A program made the translations under genes and the position numbers. The notes beneath the pieces were generated by a model. That model was not told the DNA's origin. It ran no database searches and saw only the letters and a program-made list of their open reading frames with translations. From assembly GCF_000023785.1 (NCBI RefSeq), contig NC_012982.1, positions 2,666,001-2,730,000 on the forward strand: a stretch of 64,000 nucleotides of DNA, written 5' to 3'. Below are positions 62,900-64,000 of this stretch, one piece after another (position 1 is the stretch's first letter; each line of letters starts with the position of its first letter). Source of the stretch: Hirschia baltica ATCC 49814 (GTDB lineage: Bacteria > Pseudomonadota > Alphaproteobacteria > Caulobacterales > Hyphomonadaceae).

Positions 62900-63967
62900 A
62901 TGTCCCTTCCAGATAAAATGTTTGGCGTATTTCTTCCAATAGCCAATGGCGGTTGGATCATTTCAAACACAACGCCAGAACTTAATGGCCTGTATGAGCA
63001 AAACAAAAAGGCTGCTCAACTCGCGGACAAAATTGGGCTAGACTTCATAATGTCTATGTCAAAATTTCGAGGCTTTGGTGGTGAAACAAACCACTGGGGC
63101 GTATCTATGGAATCCATGACTATGATGGCAGGTTTGGCAGAGGCAACCGAGAATGTGAAGGTTTGGACAACTATGCATTCTCTTCTTCACAATCCCGCTG
63201 TAGTCGCAAAAATGGTAACAACGCTCGATCACATTTCGAATGGCCGTGCCGGTTTGAATATTGTTTCTGGTGCCTACATCGATGAATTCAAGCAGATGGG
63301 GGCTTGGCGCGAAGATGTAAACCATGACGAACGCTATGATCTTGCAGACGAATGGATCACAGTCATTAAAAAATTATGGAGTGAAGATCACATCGATTTT
63401 GATGGTAAATACTTTAAAATGGAAGATTGTGAACATGCGCCTAAACCAATCTCTAGACCACGCCCCGACATTATCTCTGCGGGCCAATCCGACCGCGGTT
63501 TAAACTTCGCAACAAAACATGCTGATGCTTGTTTCATTGCAGGAAGAGACATGGACCAACGCCTCTCTTATAGTCGTCGTGCACGTGAGATAGCTGATGA
63601 AAACGAGCGCACAATAAAAGTGTGTTCGATGTGTACCGTCATCCATGACGACACCGATGAAAAAGCTCTCAAACGTCTTCAAAAATATGAGGAAGGCCGA
63701 GACATGGGTGCCATCATGAAACAGATGGAAAGCTGGGGGCTGCAAGGCGACAATCTTTTGCAATCAGCGAAAAAAGCCGGATGTAGTCAAAACCATACCG
63801 TTGTAGGCTCTCCTGAGACCTGTCGACAAAAAATTGAAGAACTCGTTGAAAAATGCGAAATTGATGGTGTCATGTTGATTTACCCAGAATACGAAGAAGG
63901 TCTAGAAATGACAGGGGCCGAAATTCTGCCTCACTTGCGCCAACGCTATTCTGCATTAGTAAGTTAA
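62900..63967 (+). CDS. RutA-like LLM-class flavin-dependent monooxygenase
   Basis: The 355-residue protein starts behind GGAG and has the RutA pattern throughout: G-V-F-L-P-I-A-N-G-G-W-I-I-S near the start, S-M-S-K-F-R-G-F-G-G-E-T-N-H-W, M-M-A-G-L-A, L-D-H-I-S-N-G-R-A-G-L-N-I-V-S-G and I-S-A-G-Q-S-D-R-G. RutA is an FMN monooxygenase that opens the uracil ring. Identity to RutA looks moderate, so a different cyclic amide or pyrimidine is possible. With the isochorismatase-family hydrolase and the MFS gene it may form a small Rut-like pathway; other rut genes are not in the window. Confidence 0.88.
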   Translation: MSLPDKMFGVFLPIANGGWIISNTTPELNGLYEQNKKAAQLADKIGLDFIMSMSKFRGFGGETNHWGVSMESMTMMAGLAEATENVKVWTTMHSLLHNPAVVAKMVTTLDHISNGRAGLNIVSGAYIDEFKQMGAWREDVNHDERYDLADEWITVIKKLWSEDHIDFDGKYFKMEDCEHAPKPISRPRPDIISAGQSDRGLNFATKHADACFIAGRDMDQRLSYSRRAREIADENERTIKVCSMCTVIHDDTDEKALKRLQKYEEGRDMGAIMKQMESWGLQGDNLLQSAKKAGCSQNHTVVGSPETCRQKIEELVEKCEIDGVMLIYPEYEEGLEMTGAEILPHLRQRYSALVS

Positions 63968-64000
63968 GATTAGCGCAACCATAAAATCTGACAAATTGAG

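Overview
The window looks like a piece of an alphaproteobacterial chromosome of low-to-moderate GC. The best guess is a marine Hyphomonadaceae/Maricaulales-type bacterium (Hirschia-like); this is inference from gene content, not a database match. Supporting signs are an imuA-imuB-dnaE2 mutasome behind a GTTC-N7-GTTC SOS box (the alphaproteobacterial LexA operator), four large TonB-dependent receptors each heading its own nutrient locus, aldarate catabolism of the KdgD/KGSA-dehydrogenase type, and abundant Tat or lipoprotein signals. I see no rRNA, tRNA, CRISPR array, insertion sequence or phage gene.

Layout. (1) 1-10.7 kb is a phosphorus or organophosphate locus: a PhnD-C-E-like ABC importer (phnD cut by the window edge), a 2OG-Fe(II) oxygenase, a PHP-domain phosphoesterase, a PhoD phosphatase, a TonB receptor, an HAD-IIA phosphatase and an RpiR regulator. 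A TGA-N7-TCA-type palindrome occurs at two of its promoters. (2) 10.8-16.4 kb is SOS mutagenesis (imuA, imuB, dnaE2), followed by an uncharacterised 44-codon ORF. (3) 16.7-26.4 kb is uronate/aldarate use: KGSA dehydrogenase, TonB receptor, KdgD, LysR regulator, a Tat-exported 615-residue protein of unknown family and a GudP-like transporter. (4) 26.6-28.0 kb holds a siderophore-type acetyltransferase and a small outer-membrane barrel protein.

(5) 28.2-45.9 kb is the most interesting part. A NylC-like N-terminal-nucleophile amidase, glutaryl-CoA dehydrogenase, class III CoA-transferase, TonB receptor, mono-haem protein, POT peptide transporter, LysR regulator, two NylB-like serine hydrolases, a PaiB-like protein, a SpuC-like omega-aminotransferase, a semialdehyde dehydrogenase, an Lrp regulator and alanine dehydrogenase lie together. 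Read as one pathway, they would import and hydrolyse small omega-amino-acid amides or oligomers, transaminate the monomer onto pyruvate, oxidise it to a dicarboxylate (glutarate, judging by the GCDH) and feed crotonyl-CoA, while Ald regenerates pyruvate. The oligomer part is inference; the enzyme families are clear.

(6) 46.0-51.1 kb is a minus-strand operon of a beta-propeller/amidohydrolase fusion, a non-catalytic formylglycine-generating-enzyme-like lipoprotein and a beta-helix lipoprotein. (7) 51.6-60.3 kb is outer-membrane and iron transport: porin, PepSY membrane protein, DUF4440-like lipoprotein, siderophore receptor, PiuC, ExbB, two ExbD and TonB. (8) 60.4-64 kb holds a Rut-like pair (isochorismatase-family hydrolase and RutA-like flavin monooxygenase) around an MFS transporter.
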